Shown here piece by piece: positions 24,330 through 34,497 of a stretch of 51,754 nucleotides of DNA. How positions within the stretch are numbered: position 1 is the stretch's first letter; each line of letters begins with the position of its first letter. Below the pieces are notes generated by a model, which was given only the letters and a program-made list of their open reading frames with translations, had not been told where the DNA came from and searched no databases. Position numbers and translations under genes: made by a program. The DNA comes from an uncultured Lachnospiraceae bacterium (GTDB lineage: Bacteria > Bacillota > Clostridia > Lachnospirales > Lachnospiraceae), in assembly GCA_934437985.1 (NCBI GenBank), contig CAKSBI010000014.1:1-51754 (forward strand), given 5' to 3'.

Positions 24330-24914
24330 TTATAATACACCTTTTGTTGAAAGAACACCCTTTATCTGTGGGTCTATTGTAACAGCCTGTCTTAATGCCC
24401 TTGCAAATGACTTGAAGGCTGCTTCAGCAATATGATGTGAATTAGTACCATTGATCTTTTTAATATGGAGATTGATCCTTGCAGCATCTGCAAATGCGTA
24501 GAAAAATTCTTTGAAAAGCTGGGTATCAAAATCACCAATTACAGGTGTGTCAAATGGCACATCAAAATCAAGATAGTGTCTTCCCGATATATCAACTGCC
24601 GCAAGCACAAGCGCATCATCCATTGGAAGTATGCAGTCTCCAAAACGTGTAATGCCGTTTTTATCACTTAATGCTTCTGCGAATGCCTGTCCAAGTACTA
24701 TTCCTGTGTCTTCAACAGTATGATGGCCATCAACATACAGATCACCCTCTGTCTTAAGTGTTATATCAAACTGGCCATGCTTTGCAAATCCCTGGATCAT
24801 ATGGTCAAAGAATCCTATTCCGGTAGAAACCTCACATATTCCTGAGCCATCTATGTTAAGACTGACGGATATGTCAGTCTCCTTTGTTGTACGGGTAACT
24901 GCAGCTTCTCTCAT
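24330..24914 (-). CDS. hisB: Imidazoleglycerol-phosphate dehydratase
   Basis: Dehydrates imidazole glycerol phosphate to imidazole acetol phosphate (histidine step 6). The 194-residue protein has the duplicated manganese-binding motifs: GFFDHMIQGFAKHG and DGHHTVED in the first half, GRHYLDFD and NSHHIAEAAFKSFARALR in the second. Monofunctional type, without the phosphatase domain of the E. coli enzyme. GGGGGA lies before the start; 64 bp separate it from hisD, the largest gap in this gene run. Confidence 0.98.
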   Translation of the reverse strand: MREAAVTRTTKETDISVSLNIDGSGICEVSTGIGFFDHMIQGFAKHGQFDITLKTEGDLYVDGHHTVEDTGIVLGQAFAEALSDKNGITRFGDCILPMDDALVLAAVDISGRHYLDFDVPFDTPVIGDFDTQLFKEFFYAFADAARINLHIKKINGTNSHHIAEAAFKSFARALRQAVTIDPQIKGVLSTKGVL

Positions 24915-24978
24915 ATATGTGTATCCCCCATTTAATTATTCTATTAACATAATATATTATTCCAAATAAAAATACAAG

Positions 24979-26265
24979 CTATTCAAACCGCACGGCGATT
25001 GAATTGGCGTGTGCAGTAAGCCCCTCAGCCTTCGCAAAATCAATGATCTCTTCATATACAGGCAAAAGTGCTTCTCTTGAATAAGATATAACGCTTGACT
25101 TTTTGATGAAATCATCAACACTTAGTGGTGAGAAAAAGCGTGCCGTACCATTAGTCGGAAGTACATGGTTAGGTCCGGCAAAGTAATCTCCTAATGGCTC
25201 ACTGCTATATTCACCAAGGAATATTGCTCCGGCGTTACGTACCTTTGTCATTGTATTAACAGGGTCCTTTGTAATAATCTCAAGATGCTCTGATGCAATA
25301 TCATTAGCAAAGCCTATCGCATCATCCATATTATCCGCAACAACAAGGAAACAGTAATTATCGGTTGAAGCAGTTATTATGTCTTTTCTTGGAAGCTTAT
25401 CTATAAACAGCTTAAGCTCTGTCTGTACATTTTCTGCAATCTCACTGCTTGTTGTTATAAGTATTGACGAAGCCATCTCGTCATGCTCTGCCTGTGATAA
25501 CAGATCTGCCGCAACAAATCTTGCATTAGCTGTCTCATCAGCAAGGACGAGTATCTCACTTGGACCTGCAATTGAATCTATGCTGACATTACCATATACG
25601 GCACGTTTTGCAAGTGCAACAAATATATTGCCCGGACCACATATTTTATCGGCTTTCCTTACCATATCAGTTCCGTATGCAAATGCTGCTATTGCCTGTG
25701 CACCGCCCATCTTGTAGATGATGTCAGCTCCGGCTTCTTTTGCTGCAACAAGTGTATTAGGATTAATCTTACCTTCTCTGTTAACCGGGGTTGCAACCTG
25801 GATGCATTTTACCCCGGCAACCTTTGCAGGAACTACGTTCATAAGTACGGATGACGGATATGCTGCTTTACCGCCCGGAACATACAGTCCGACCGTCTCA
25901 AGCGGCATAATTCTCTGTCCGAGCATGATTCCGTCTTCTGTTGTAAAGAAGCTCTGTCTTAACTGGCATTCGTGATACTTTTTTATGTTGCTGATAGAAT
26001 GTCTGATTATCTCTACAAGTCTGTCAGATACCAGTGAATATGCTTCATCAATCTCTTCTTCTGAGACGATGAAATTATCCCTGCTGATATCAGCACCATC
26101 AAACTTTTTCGTGTAATCAAAAACAGCACTGTCACCGCCTGTCCTGACATTTTCAATTATCTCATTTACAGTTTTTGTATAATCATCATTGCCTGTGTGG
26201 CTTCTCTTTGACAGGATTTCAAGTATATCTTTTCGGGTTTCACTGTTAAGCCTGATAATTTTCAT
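24979..26265 (-). CDS. hisD: Histidinol dehydrogenase
   Basis: Zinc enzyme that oxidises histidinol to histidine in two NAD steps. The 428-residue protein is full length, with YVPGGKAAYPSSVLM, GGAQAIAAFAYGTD, the DSIAGPSEILVLAD segment, the QAEHDE zinc/catalytic region and GPNHVLPT. It starts 1 bp after hisG (TAA T ATG), so translation is probably coupled. Confidence 0.98.
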   Translation of the reverse strand: MKIIRLNSETRKDILEILSKRSHTGNDDYTKTVNEIIENVRTGGDSAVFDYTKKFDGADISRDNFIVSEEEIDEAYSLVSDRLVEIIRHSISNIKKYHECQLRQSFFTTEDGIMLGQRIMPLETVGLYVPGGKAAYPSSVLMNVVPAKVAGVKCIQVATPVNREGKINPNTLVAAKEAGADIIYKMGGAQAIAAFAYGTDMVRKADKICGPGNIFVALAKRAVYGNVSIDSIAGPSEILVLADETANARFVAADLLSQAEHDEMASSILITTSSEIAENVQTELKLFIDKLPRKDIITASTDNYCFLVVADNMDDAIGFANDIASEHLEIITKDPVNTMTKVRNAGAIFLGEYSSEPLGDYFAGPNHVLPTNGTARFFSPLSVDDFIKKSSVISYSREALLPVYEEIIDFAKAEGLTAHANSIAVRFE

Positions 26266-26266
26266 A

Positions 26267-26902
26267 TTATATCACTTCCTTAAGTTGGTTAATTATGTTC
26301 ATTATACGTTTCTGTTCCATCTTCATGCTGACTTCATTAACAACCATTCTTGCAGAGCATTCAACAATCTCTTCAAGCACCTGAAGACCGTTTTCTTTGA
26401 GTGTTGTACCTGTCTCAACTATATCGACGATTACTTCTGACAAGCCGACTATAGGAGCAAGCTCAACTGAACCGTTAAGCTTGACTATCTCAACGGTCTG
26501 ATGCTTTTTGTGGTAAAAATAGTCTTTGGCAATTTCAGGATACTTGCTTCCGACACGTATAAGCTCATTCCTTTTCAGAAGTTCTTTTGCAGATTCAGGC
26601 CCACATACGCACATTCTGCACTTACCGAACCCAAGATCCATAACCTCATAAAAATGACGTCCCTCTTCAAGAATAGTGTCTTTTCCGACAACACCTATAT
26701 CAGCTGCCCCATATTCAACATATGTAGGAACATCTGAAGCCTTAGCGAGGAAAAACCTGAGCTTTAATTCTTCATTAACAAATATAAGCTTTCTTGTCTT
26801 TTCATCTTTCATTTCTTCACAGAATATACCAATCTGTTCAAGTAATGCCATTGTTTTTTTTGCCAGTCGTCCTTTGGCTAATGCAAACGTAATATATCTC
26901 AT
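26267..26902 (-). CDS. hisG: ATP phosphoribosyltransferase, short form catalytic subunit
   Basis: Catalyses the first, committed step of histidine synthesis from ATP and PRPP. At 211 residues it is the short form, which lacks the C-terminal histidine-sensing ACT-like domain and needs HisZ. Visible: [12 protein letters not shown] at the start, [19 protein letters not shown], and the PRPP loop [14 protein letters not shown]. The start overlaps the hisZ stop by one base (TAATG). Confidence 0.98.
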   Translation of the reverse strand: MRYITFALAKGRLAKKTMALLEQIGIFCEEMKDEKTRKLIFVNEELKLRFFLAKASDVPTYVEYGAADIGVVGKDTILEEGRHFYEVMDLGFGKCRMCVCGPESAKELLKRNELIRVGSKYPEIAKDYFYHKKHQTVEIVKLNGSVELAPIVGLSEVIVDIVETGTTLKENGLQVLEEIVECSARMVVNEVSMKMEQKRIMNIINQLKEVI

Positions 26903-28188
26903 TATCTCATACTCCCTTTCAGAATGTCCTGAACATCGTTAGATGTTTTTTCACCATTGGAAGGATTAATACATGTTACTGTTGTCTCGTTTTCAACAAA
27001 TAATAATTCAGTTATCCCAAATCTGTCCGCATATGCAATATATTCTTCAAGCCCTGTCCGCGAGCTTTTGCGCATCATCTGAACAGAGCAGCCGTTATTG
27101 CGCAGCTTTGATGCGATACCTGTTGCCAGTGTCCTCATGTAAGGAATATACAGAAGCATTGTGACATCATTATCATAAGCTATTGCCAGCTTTTGCCTCA
27201 GCATTGCAAGCATGAGTTGGTCAACATTGATTGCAACGCCGATAGCAGAACCGTCTTTGCCAAATTGTGATAACAATTCATCATAACGTCCGCCTGTTGC
27301 AACCGGTTCACCTGTACCGTATGTATATGCCCTGAATATAATTCCTGTATAGTAGTTATAACGGCTGACCATTCCAAGGTCAACGTTCACATAATCTGCA
27401 AAGCCATAACCATCAATTATTGTATATAACTTCTTTAATCTGTCCAGTGCTGCAAGTGCACGTTCATTGGTTACAGATTGCAATGCCTTATCAATATAAT
27501 CAATATTACCGAACATCTCCGGAAGCTTGCATATTATATCCCGGACATCCTCCGGAATATCACACTCGTTCACATACTGTTCTATTGCAAATTCATTTTT
27601 ATCCTCAAGAAGCTTTTTTATATCTTTGATCTGGAGCGGGTCAAGTCCTGCAGCTTCAGCAAGTCCGCCAAAGAATTCAGCATGTCCCACATCAATCTGA
27701 AACTCCTTAAGGCCTGATTTGAGAAGTGTCTCTACTGTCATTGCGATCATCTCTGCATCGGCATCTGATGTATCATCATTGATAAGCTCCGCACCTGCCT
27801 GTGTGATCTCTTTCAGCTTACCCTGATAGCTTGTATTATTAATATATGTATTGCCATTATAGCACAGCCTTACCTGAAAGCTTTCATTCTCGTAATACTT
27901 TGCAACGCTCCGGGCGATAGATGGTGTGATATCAGGCCTCAGAACAAGTGTATTATTATCCCTGTCAAAGAACTTATACATTTCATTGGCTGCAACCGTT
28001 CCGCGCTCCTTATTGAATATATCAAAGAATTCAAATGAAGGGGTCTGTATGCTGTGAAAGCCATAGCTTTTTATGACAGAATTAATTGAGTCCAAGAGAC
28101 TCTGCTTCATTGCACACTCATTTCCATATATATCCCTGACGCCCTCCGGAGTCTGCAGCAGCTCCGGGTGATAAAATTGCTTGTTCAC
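26902..28188 (-). CDS. hisZ: ATP phosphoribosyltransferase regulatory subunit
   Basis: A histidyl-tRNA-synthetase-like protein without aminoacylation activity that assembles with short HisG and confers histidine feedback. The 428 residues show class II synthetase motifs in [10 protein letters not shown], motif 2 [12 protein letters not shown] and the motif 3 region [13 protein letters not shown], plus a C-terminal extension. Start is GTG at 28188, with AGGAGG about 10 bases before it. It lies only 17 bp after ftsY, so the histidine genes probably share the transcript of the smc-ftsY genes. No T-box or attenuator leader is present. Confidence 0.95.
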   Translation of the reverse strand: MNKQFYHPELLQTPEGVRDIYGNECAMKQSLLDSINSVIKSYGFHSIQTPSFEFFDIFNKERGTVAANEMYKFFDRDNNTLVLRPDITPSIARSVAKYYENESFQVRLCYNGNTYINNTSYQGKLKEITQAGAELINDDTSDADAEMIAMTVETLLKSGLKEFQIDVGHAEFFGGLAEAAGLDPLQIKDIKKLLEDKNEFAIEQYVNECDIPEDVRDIICKLPEMFGNIDYIDKALQSVTNERALAALDRLKKLYTIIDGYGFADYVNVDLGMVSRYNYYTGIIFRAYTYGTGEPVATGGRYDELLSQFGKDGSAIGVAINVDQLMLAMLRQKLAIAYDNDVTMLLYIPYMRTLATGIASKLRNNGCSVQMMRKSSRTGLEEYIAYADRFGITELLFVENETTVTCINPSNGEKTSNDVQDILKGSMR

Positions 28189-28205
28189 TTTTATATAGCC
28201 TCCTT

Positions 28206-29120
28206 TTATTTCTGCTCGAATAAAGCATTAACGAATTCTTCCGGGTCGAACTTCTGAAGGTCGTCAATCTTCTCGCCTATTCCAATGTATTTTACAGGTA
28301 CATCCATCTCTGACTGTATCGCAATGGCTATTCCGCCCTTTGCAGTCCCGTCAAGCTTGGTAAGGACGATACCTGTTATATCGGCAACCTCATTGAATTG
28401 CTGTGCCTGGACTAATGCATTCTGTCCTGTAGTTCCGTCAAGAACGATCAGTGTCTCAACGTATGCTTGAGGATATTCCTTATCAATTATACGTCTTATC
28501 TTACGAAGCTCTTCCATAAGATTCTTCTTATTATGAAGTCTTCCTGCGGTATCACATATAAGACAGTCAACATTACGAGACTTTGCAGCGTTAACGGCAT
28601 CATATACAACTGCTGCAGGGTCAGAGTTTTCCTGTCCTGCGATAATATCAACATTAGCACGGTCAGCCCATTCGGTCAACTGTTCAATTGCTGCGGCACG
28701 AAATGTATCAGCGGCTGCAACCATTACTTTTTTGCCTGATTCCTTAAGCTGTCCGGCAAGCTTACCGACTGTTGTTGTCTTTCCGACACCATTAACACCT
28801 ATCATAAGGACAACTGACTTTCTGTCCTCGAAGGCATAAGCATTATCATCAACCTTCATCTGTTCTTTTATGCTGTCTATCAATATCTGTTTACATTCAC
28901 TGACTTCTTTTATCTTGTCCTCTTTTACACGGTTCTTCAAGTTCTCAATAATAGTTGATGTTGTTTTGATACCAAGGTCACCCATTATAAGTATTTCTTC
29001 AAGCTCTTCGTAAAAATCATCATCAATCTCAGAAAATCCTGAAAATATAGAGTCAATTCCCCTGATAAGGCTGTCTCTTGTTTTAGTAAGTCCTTCTTTT
29101 AATCTGCTGAATAATCCCAT
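28206..29120 (-). CDS. ftsY: Signal recognition particle receptor FtsY
   Basis: GTPase that docks SRP-ribosome complexes at the membrane. The 304 residues consist almost entirely of the NG domain; the acidic A domain of E. coli FtsY is nearly absent, as usual in Firmicutes. G motifs: [30 protein letters not shown]. The start overlaps the smc stop by one base (TAATG). The rnc-smc-ftsY order is conserved in Firmicutes. Confidence 0.98.
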   Translation of the reverse strand: MGLFSRLKEGLTKTRDSLIRGIDSIFSGFSEIDDDFYEELEEILIMGDLGIKTTSTIIENLKNRVKEDKIKEVSECKQILIDSIKEQMKVDDNAYAFEDRKSVVLMIGVNGVGKTTTVGKLAGQLKESGKKVMVAAADTFRAAAIEQLTEWADRANVDIIAGQENSDPAAVVYDAVNAAKSRNVDCLICDTAGRLHNKKNLMEELRKIRRIIDKEYPQAYVETLIVLDGTTGQNALVQAQQFNEVADITGIVLTKLDGTAKGGIAIAIQSEMDVPVKYIGIGEKIDDLQKFDPEEFVNALFEQK

Positions 29121-32100
29121 TACTTTTTCACTTCCTTTTTAAGTTCCTGTTCTACAAGGTCTACTGATACAAGTGTTGATACACCCTTTTCCTGCATTGT
29201 AATACCATATAATGTATCAGCGGCTGCCATTGTACCCTGTCTGTGGGTAATGACAATATACTGTGTTTTTTCTTTTAACCTGTTAAGATACTTTGCAAAA
29301 CGTTTGACATTTGAGTCATCAAGTGCAGCTTCAATCTCATCAAGGAGACAGAATGGCGAAGGCTTGAGATTCTGTATTGCAAATAGTATTGCTATTGCTG
29401 ACAATGCCTTTTCACCACCTGAAAGCATCGTCATGCTTTTTAGTGTTTTACCCGGTGGCTGTGCGATGATATTAATTCCGGCATCCAGTATATCTTCACC
29501 CTCTACAAGTTCAAGAAGCCCTTTTCCGCCGCCAAACAGTTCACGGAATACTATGTTATACTGTTCTTTTATTAACTCAAACTTTTCTGCAAACTGCACA
29601 CGCATTTTATCTTCAAGCTCCGCTATGAATCCTGATAACCGCTGCTCCGATTCAATTATATCATCATGCTGTGCTTTCATTGTGTTATATCTTTCTGATA
29701 CCTCAATGTATTCTTCTATTGAATTAACATTGACATCCCCAAGTGCTTTAATCTGCTGCTTAAGCTCTTTTGTATCTGCCTTTAATTCAGTATATGGTGC
29801 GGTGATATCACTTCTGAATTCCTGTGCGGCAATATATGTAAGCTCATATTCGTTCCACATATACTGGTTCAGTGCATCAAATGAGTTCTGGAGCTTTTCG
29901 TTCTGATTCTGGAGACGGATCTGTTCCTTTTCAAGTTCATTACGTACATCTGCGAGCTTTTCACGTAATGATAATGCTTCCTTCTGCTCATTTACAAGCT
30001 GCTCCCTTGATTTTTCAAGAGCTGTAATCTTATCTGACAATTCCACGGTTTCATTATTAAGGCCGGTAATAGCCTCTTTAACCGCTGAAATTGAAGCTTC
30101 TTTTGCTTTTATGTTATCAGCCGAACTGTCCCTTGTATCCCTGATCGTATTGACTTCATCATTGATCCTGTTGATCTCACCTGTATTACGTGCCAGCTTC
30201 TCATCAATAAATCCCTCTGTCTGGCTGTAAGCGATAAGATTCAGGCTTAACTGGTTAATGCTTTCATGAAGCACACTGCGCTTTTTCTTTTTCTGTTCAA
30301 GTTCTTCTGTTAATTCAGTTATCTGATTTTTACACTCTTCGTTTCTGGTAATATTTTCCTTATTGCGTCCGTCTATCTGTTCAAGCTGGTGTTTCAGCCT
30401 GTTCTTTTCATTATCGATCTCAGAGCCCTCAAGATTGGCGTGGTCATATGCTTTCTGCCTCTGGTCAAGAAGCTCCTTTGCCTGACGGTACTGAAGCTCT
30501 TTTGTATTAAGCTCCAGCTGTAGCTTTCGTATATCTTCATCCTCTGCTGTTATATCATCACTTAAAGCCATGTGTTCTTTATCAAGCCCATCAAGCTTTG
30601 CTTTTGCAGCGGACAGATTATCCTTAATATCAGACAGCTTTTTCCCAAGTTCCTCAAGCTCACGCCTGCGGCCAAGGAGATTACTCTTATTCTTAAATGA
30701 ACCACCTGAAATAGAACCTCCGACATTAAGAAATTCTCCATCCAGGGTCACAATTCTTAAAGTATGCCTGTATTTTTTTGCAAGTGCAAGAGCATTATCA
30801 ATATTATCTACAAGAATGAACCTGCCCATAAGGTACCTGATAACCTCTCTGTATTCCGGCCTGGTATCTACATATTCCGAAACCGGACCAAATACGCCCT
30901 TTTCATCATCAAGACTGCTGTCATAATCTGCATCAGCAGTAATAGCTGACAATGGAAGGAACGTTGCACGTCCATATCTGCCCTTTTTAAGGTACTCTAC
31001 CATATGCTTTGCCGTTTTTTCATTATCGGTGACAATATTCTGGATATTACCGCCAAGACATGTCTCTACGGCTGTCTCATATTTTTTATCAACTGAGATG
31101 ATATCCGCAACAACACCTATTATACCTGTATTGCTGCTCTTTTGCTCCATAACCTTCTTAATACTCTGTCCATATCCCTCGTATCGTTCCGCTATGTTCT
31201 TAAGTGTATTAATCTGTGAGCTGACTGCATGATAGCTTTTCTGTATATCGGTATATTCGTTTTCAACTGACTTCCTTATACGTTCATTTTCATGTATCTT
31301 AAATCTCTTATTCTTCAAAGCCTCGGATCTGTCACTGATCTCGGCCTGCAGCTTACTGACTTCGGTGCTGCTCTCCGATATCATCTCTTCGGCTTCTGAA
31401 GCAAGACTTTTTAGCTTAAACAGATTCTGGTTCATCTCTGCCTTTTTGATGGTAATCTGTTCAAGCATTGTTTCATACCTTTTATGCTCAGCTTTTATTT
31501 CTGAGGCTTCATTCATTGCCTGTATAATGTTCTGGTTATACTTGTCAATATCATCTTCAAATTGCTTAATCTCTAAATAGATATTGTTAATCTCTTCATC
31601 TGCAGTATTTTTTTCGTCCTGGCACTTATTTAATAAAACAGCATTATCAGACTTCTGCTTATTAAGCTCCGCAGCTTCACGGTTAGCTTCCACTAACTGG
31701 TTATCTAACTGCTTAAGCCTGGCAGTTAACTGCTCATCACTTTGCTTTACGGATATGATCTGCTGTTCATAAAGCCTGATCTCACCCTCTAACCGGCCGG
31801 CCTTAAGCTTGTTGTTATTAAGTGTATTTTTACTGCTTTCAATTGCTTCTTCGTGATCCTTTATATTCTTTTCAAGCTCATCAAGCTTTGAACGGCTTGT
31901 TGAATAGTCATTATGCGCCTGCTCAAGATCCTTAGAAGCAATATCATACTTTTCTTTCATTGATTTAATATCATTTTCAAGACGTTCGTAATCAAGAATA
32001 TATATCTGTATATCCTTGCTTTTAAGTTCTTCATGTAAAGCAAGAAACCTTTTGGCCTTTTCTGACTGGTTTTTAAGCGGGGTTACACGTAACTCAAGCT

Positions 32101-32689
32101 CGTTCAGTATATCCTTTACACGTAGAAGGTTCTGTCTCTCAGCTTCAAGATTTTTAACCGCAGCTGCTTTTCTTCTTTTGTATTTTACAATTCCGGCAGC
32201 TTCGTCGAATAATTCACGTCTATCCTCGGGCTTACCATTAAGAATCTTGTCAATCTGACCCTGCCCGATGATCGAATATCCTTCTTTACCGATACCTGTA
32301 TCAAAAAACATCTCTTTGACATCCTTTAAAAGGCATGCCGAGCCGTTAATAAGGTATTCACTTTCCCCTGAACGGTATACCCTTCTTGCCACAGTCACTT
32401 CGTCAAATTCCAGTGGCAGCGAATGGTCAGAATTATCAAATGTTATCGCAACATAAGCAAAACCAAGCGGCTTTCTGTTCTCGGTCCCGGAGAATATAAC
32501 ATCCTCCATCTTACTTCCCCTGAGCTGCTTAGCACTCTGTTCACCAAGAACCCAGCGTACAGCGTCTGCAACATTACTTTTACCGCTTCCATTGGGTCCG
32601 ACAATTCCGGTTATACCACCTTTGAATTCAAATATTAACTTGTGTGCAAATGATTTGAAGCCATGAACTTCTATACTCTTAAGATACAT
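29120..32689 (-). CDS. smc: Chromosome segregation protein SMC
   Basis: ATPase of the SMC-ScpAB condensin, 1,189 residues, normal length. The N-terminal head has Walker A GPNGSGKSN (about 32-40) and the GQGQIDKIL region; two long coiled coils (about 165-500 and 670-1015) flank the hinge (about 515-645, GVVADII and SGGSFKNKS). The C-terminal head has the signature LSGGEKALSAIA and Walker B FCLLDEIEAALDD. The AT-rich antisense open frames in the coiled-coil region are shadows. Confidence 0.98.
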   Translation of the reverse strand: MYLKSIEVHGFKSFAHKLIFEFKGGITGIVGPNGSGKSNVADAVRWVLGEQSAKQLRGSKMEDVIFSGTENRKPLGFAYVAITFDNSDHSLPLEFDEVTVARRVYRSGESEYLINGSACLLKDVKEMFFDTGIGKEGYSIIGQGQIDKILNGKPEDRRELFDEAAGIVKYKRRKAAAVKNLEAERQNLLRVKDILNELELRVTPLKNQSEKAKRFLALHEELKSKDIQIYILDYERLENDIKSMKEKYDIASKDLEQAHNDYSTSRSKLDELEKNIKDHEEAIESSKNTLNNNKLKAGRLEGEIRLYEQQIISVKQSDEQLTARLKQLDNQLVEANREAAELNKQKSDNAVLLNKCQDEKNTADEEINNIYLEIKQFEDDIDKYNQNIIQAMNEASEIKAEHKRYETMLEQITIKKAEMNQNLFKLKSLASEAEEMISESSTEVSKLQAEISDRSEALKNKRFKIHENERIRKSVENEYTDIQKSYHAVSSQINTLKNIAERYEGYGQSIKKVMEQKSSNTGIIGVVADIISVDKKYETAVETCLGGNIQNIVTDNEKTAKHMVEYLKKGRYGRATFLPLSAITADADYDSSLDDEKGVFGPVSEYVDTRPEYREVIRYLMGRFILVDNIDNALALAKKYRHTLRIVTLDGEFLNVGGSISGGSFKNKSNLLGRRRELEELGKKLSDIKDNLSAAKAKLDGLDKEHMALSDDITAEDEDIRKLQLELNTKELQYRQAKELLDQRQKAYDHANLEGSEIDNEKNRLKHQLEQIDGRNKENITRNEECKNQITELTEELEQKKKKRSVLHESINQLSLNLIAYSQTEGFIDEKLARNTGEINRINDEVNTIRDTRDSSADNIKAKEASISAVKEAITGLNNETVELSDKITALEKSREQLVNEQKEALSLREKLADVRNELEKEQIRLQNQNEKLQNSFDALNQYMWNEYELTYIAAQEFRSDITAPYTELKADTKELKQQIKALGDVNVNSIEEYIEVSERYNTMKAQHDDIIESEQRLSGFIAELEDKMRVQFAEKFELIKEQYNIVFRELFGGGKGLLELVEGEDILDAGINIIAQPPGKTLKSMTMLSGGEKALSAIAILFAIQNLKPSPFCLLDEIEAALDDSNVKRFAKYLNRLKEKTQYIVITHRQGTMAAADTLYGITMQEKGVSTLVSVDLVEQELKKEVKK

Positions 32690-32702
32690 TACTTCCCCCG
32701 GT

Positions 32703-33386
32703 TTATAAGTCTTTTATCATTAACATTGTTTTATATGCTGCATTCTGTGCGGCACTTTTTTTGCTCCTGCCGGTTCCCGATGCCATCTGCCTGTCACCAA
32801 TAAATGCAGCTATCTCAAATTGCTTATTATGTTCAGGTCCTGATTCGCTAATAACCTTATATGTTACCGATTGCCTGAATCTTGACTGGACAAGCTCCTG
32901 AAGAGCTGTCTTGCTGTCTACAAACAATGTTTTATTTTCGATGTCATTCAGGACGAAGCGGTTAATGAAATCCTTAGCTTTTTCAATGCCGCTATCCAGG
33001 TATATGGCACCAATTAATGATTCAAATGCATCAGATAATATTGAGTCCCTTGTTCTTCCCCCGGTTACCTCTTCGCCTTTTCCAAGCATGAGAAATGTTC
33101 CAAGATTAATCTCCCTCGCACTTGCTGCAAGTGCCTCCTCACATACAAGCTTTGCACGCAGCTTAGTCATATTACCTTCCATCATATCTGGATAACTCCT
33201 GTAAAGATAATCACTGGATAGCAGCTCAAGGACAGCATCGCCAAGGAATTCAATTCTCTCATTATATGAAGTCCTCGCCATGCCTTTTTCATTAGCATAT
33301 GAACTGTGCGTTAATGCCAGTCTCAGATGATTCTTATTATTAAATGTGTATCCAATTATGGATTCCAGCTCATTGAAGTTAGTCAT
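32703..33386 (-). CDS. rnc: Ribonuclease III
   Basis: Double-strand-specific endoribonuclease for rRNA and mRNA processing. The 227-residue protein has the signature ERIEFLGDAVLELL (about 43-56), the second acidic site in DAFESLIGAIYLDSG, and a C-terminal double-stranded RNA-binding domain from about 155 (TALQELVQ...AAQNAAYKTM). It begins 2 bp after plsX; the usual acpP gene between them is missing. RNase III is the enzyme expected to cut the pnp leader hairpin in this window. Confidence 0.98.
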   Translation of the reverse strand: MTNFNELESIIGYTFNNKNHLRLALTHSSYANEKGMARTSYNERIEFLGDAVLELLSSDYLYRSYPDMMEGNMTKLRAKLVCEEALAASAREINLGTFLMLGKGEEVTGGRTRDSILSDAFESLIGAIYLDSGIEKAKDFINRFVLNDIENKTLFVDSKTALQELVQSRFRQSVTYKVISESGPEHNKQFEIAAFIGDRQMASGTGRSKKSAAQNAAYKTMLMIKDL

Positions 33387-33388
33387 AA

Positions 33389-34399
33389 TTATAATTCCCT
33401 TGTTATAAACTCTTTTATCCTGGAGTTAACATCATTCTCAACAAATGAAACACACTGCCTGATCGAGTTGCATATCTCTACGGAAGTAGAACTTCCATGG
33501 GTTTTGACGGCAAGCCCATTAAGGCCGAGCAACGGTGCCCCTCCGTATTCTGATACGTCAAAGTCCTTAAGCGTCCGCTTAAGTGCTTTTTTTGACATTG
33601 CCGCACCAAGCGTACTGATGAAAGTTGAGGTCATGCCCTCTTTGACCTTTTTAATTAATGCACCGGCAAGTCCCTCATACAGTTTAAGTATTACATTGCC
33701 AACAAATGCTTCACATACAATAACATCAAAGTCTCCATTTGGAATATCCCTTGCCTCACAGCTTCCGGCAAAATTGATATCCTTACATTCTTTAAGAAGC
33801 GGGTAAGTCTCTTTTACAAGTGCATTACCCTTTTCTTCTTCTGCACCAATATTGACAATTCCGACTTTTGGATTCTTAACACCACATAAATGCTCCATAT
33901 ACAGGGAGCCCATTTTGGCAAACTGGACAAGATGACTTGGCCTTGCATCAACATTGGCACCACAGTCAATTAAAAGTGACATGCCCTTCAAAGTCGGGAT
34001 AAGCGGCGCAAGAGGTGTACGCTCAACACCTTTTATCCTTCCAATGTATCCAAGTCCGCCGACAAGTATCGCACCCGTGCTTCCGGCAGATACAAATGCA
34101 TCAGCACCGCCTGACCTGACAAGTTTCATGGCAACAACAATTGACGAATCCTTTTTTTTCTTAACGGCATATGCAGGTGGTTCATTAAAACCAATGACCT
34201 CTGTTGCGTTAACTACTTCTATCTTATCATTATCATAGGTATAATCAGCTAATTCGTTATTAATCCTGTCCTCAGGTCCAACAAGTATAACCTTAAGATG
34301 AGTTACATCCCTGACCGCTTCGACGGCTCCCTTAACTATCTCGCCGGGAGCATTGTCACCACCCATTGCATCTACTGCAACTTTTACAACTTCTGACAT
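33389..34399 (-). CDS. plsX: Phosphate acyltransferase PlsX
   Basis: Converts acyl-ACP to acyl phosphate for PlsY. The 336-residue protein shows VAVDAMGGDNAPGEIVKGAV at the start, GSTGAILVGG, ANVDARPSHLVQFA and VCEAFVGNVILK. AGGTGA lies before the start. It opens the long minus-strand gene run; the region upstream holds a truncated copy of the MITE-like repeat. Confidence 0.97.
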   Translation of the reverse strand: MSEVVKVAVDAMGGDNAPGEIVKGAVEAVRDVTHLKVILVGPEDRINNELADYTYDNDKIEVVNATEVIGFNEPPAYAVKKKKDSSIVVAMKLVRSGGADAFVSAGSTGAILVGGLGYIGRIKGVERTPLAPLIPTLKGMSLLIDCGANVDARPSHLVQFAKMGSLYMEHLCGVKNPKVGIVNIGAEEEKGNALVKETYPLLKECKDINFAGSCEARDIPNGDFDVIVCEAFVGNVILKLYEGLAGALIKKVKEGMTSTFISTLGAAMSKKALKRTLKDFDVSEYGGAPLLGLNGLAVKTHGSSTSVEICNSIRQCVSFVENDVNSRIKEFITREL

Positions 34400-34431
34400 A
34401 AAATATCACCTGCCTACATATTCTTTTTTAT

Positions 34432-34486
34432 TATAATGTCGGGGTCAAAGACCCCGGGCTATATGCCTGCGGATTACTCCCACAAT
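34432..34486 (-). repeat. Truncated copy of MITE-like element
   Basis: On the minus strand it matches the distal end of the 42.4-kb element: TTGTGGGAGT, AATCCGCAGGCAT and TTGACCCCGACAT in the same order, with the inner hairpin arm and the left end missing. The GGGGTC-TTT-GACCCC hairpin (34441-34455) lies after the cheR stop and may serve as its terminator. Confidence 0.7.
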
Positions 34487-34497
34487 ACTGCATGATA

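Noticed and set aside
29250..29906. Plus-strand open frame of 218 codons antisense to smc
   Set aside because: Ser/Phe/Cys-rich composition typical of the complement of coiled-coil codons; smc is unambiguous.
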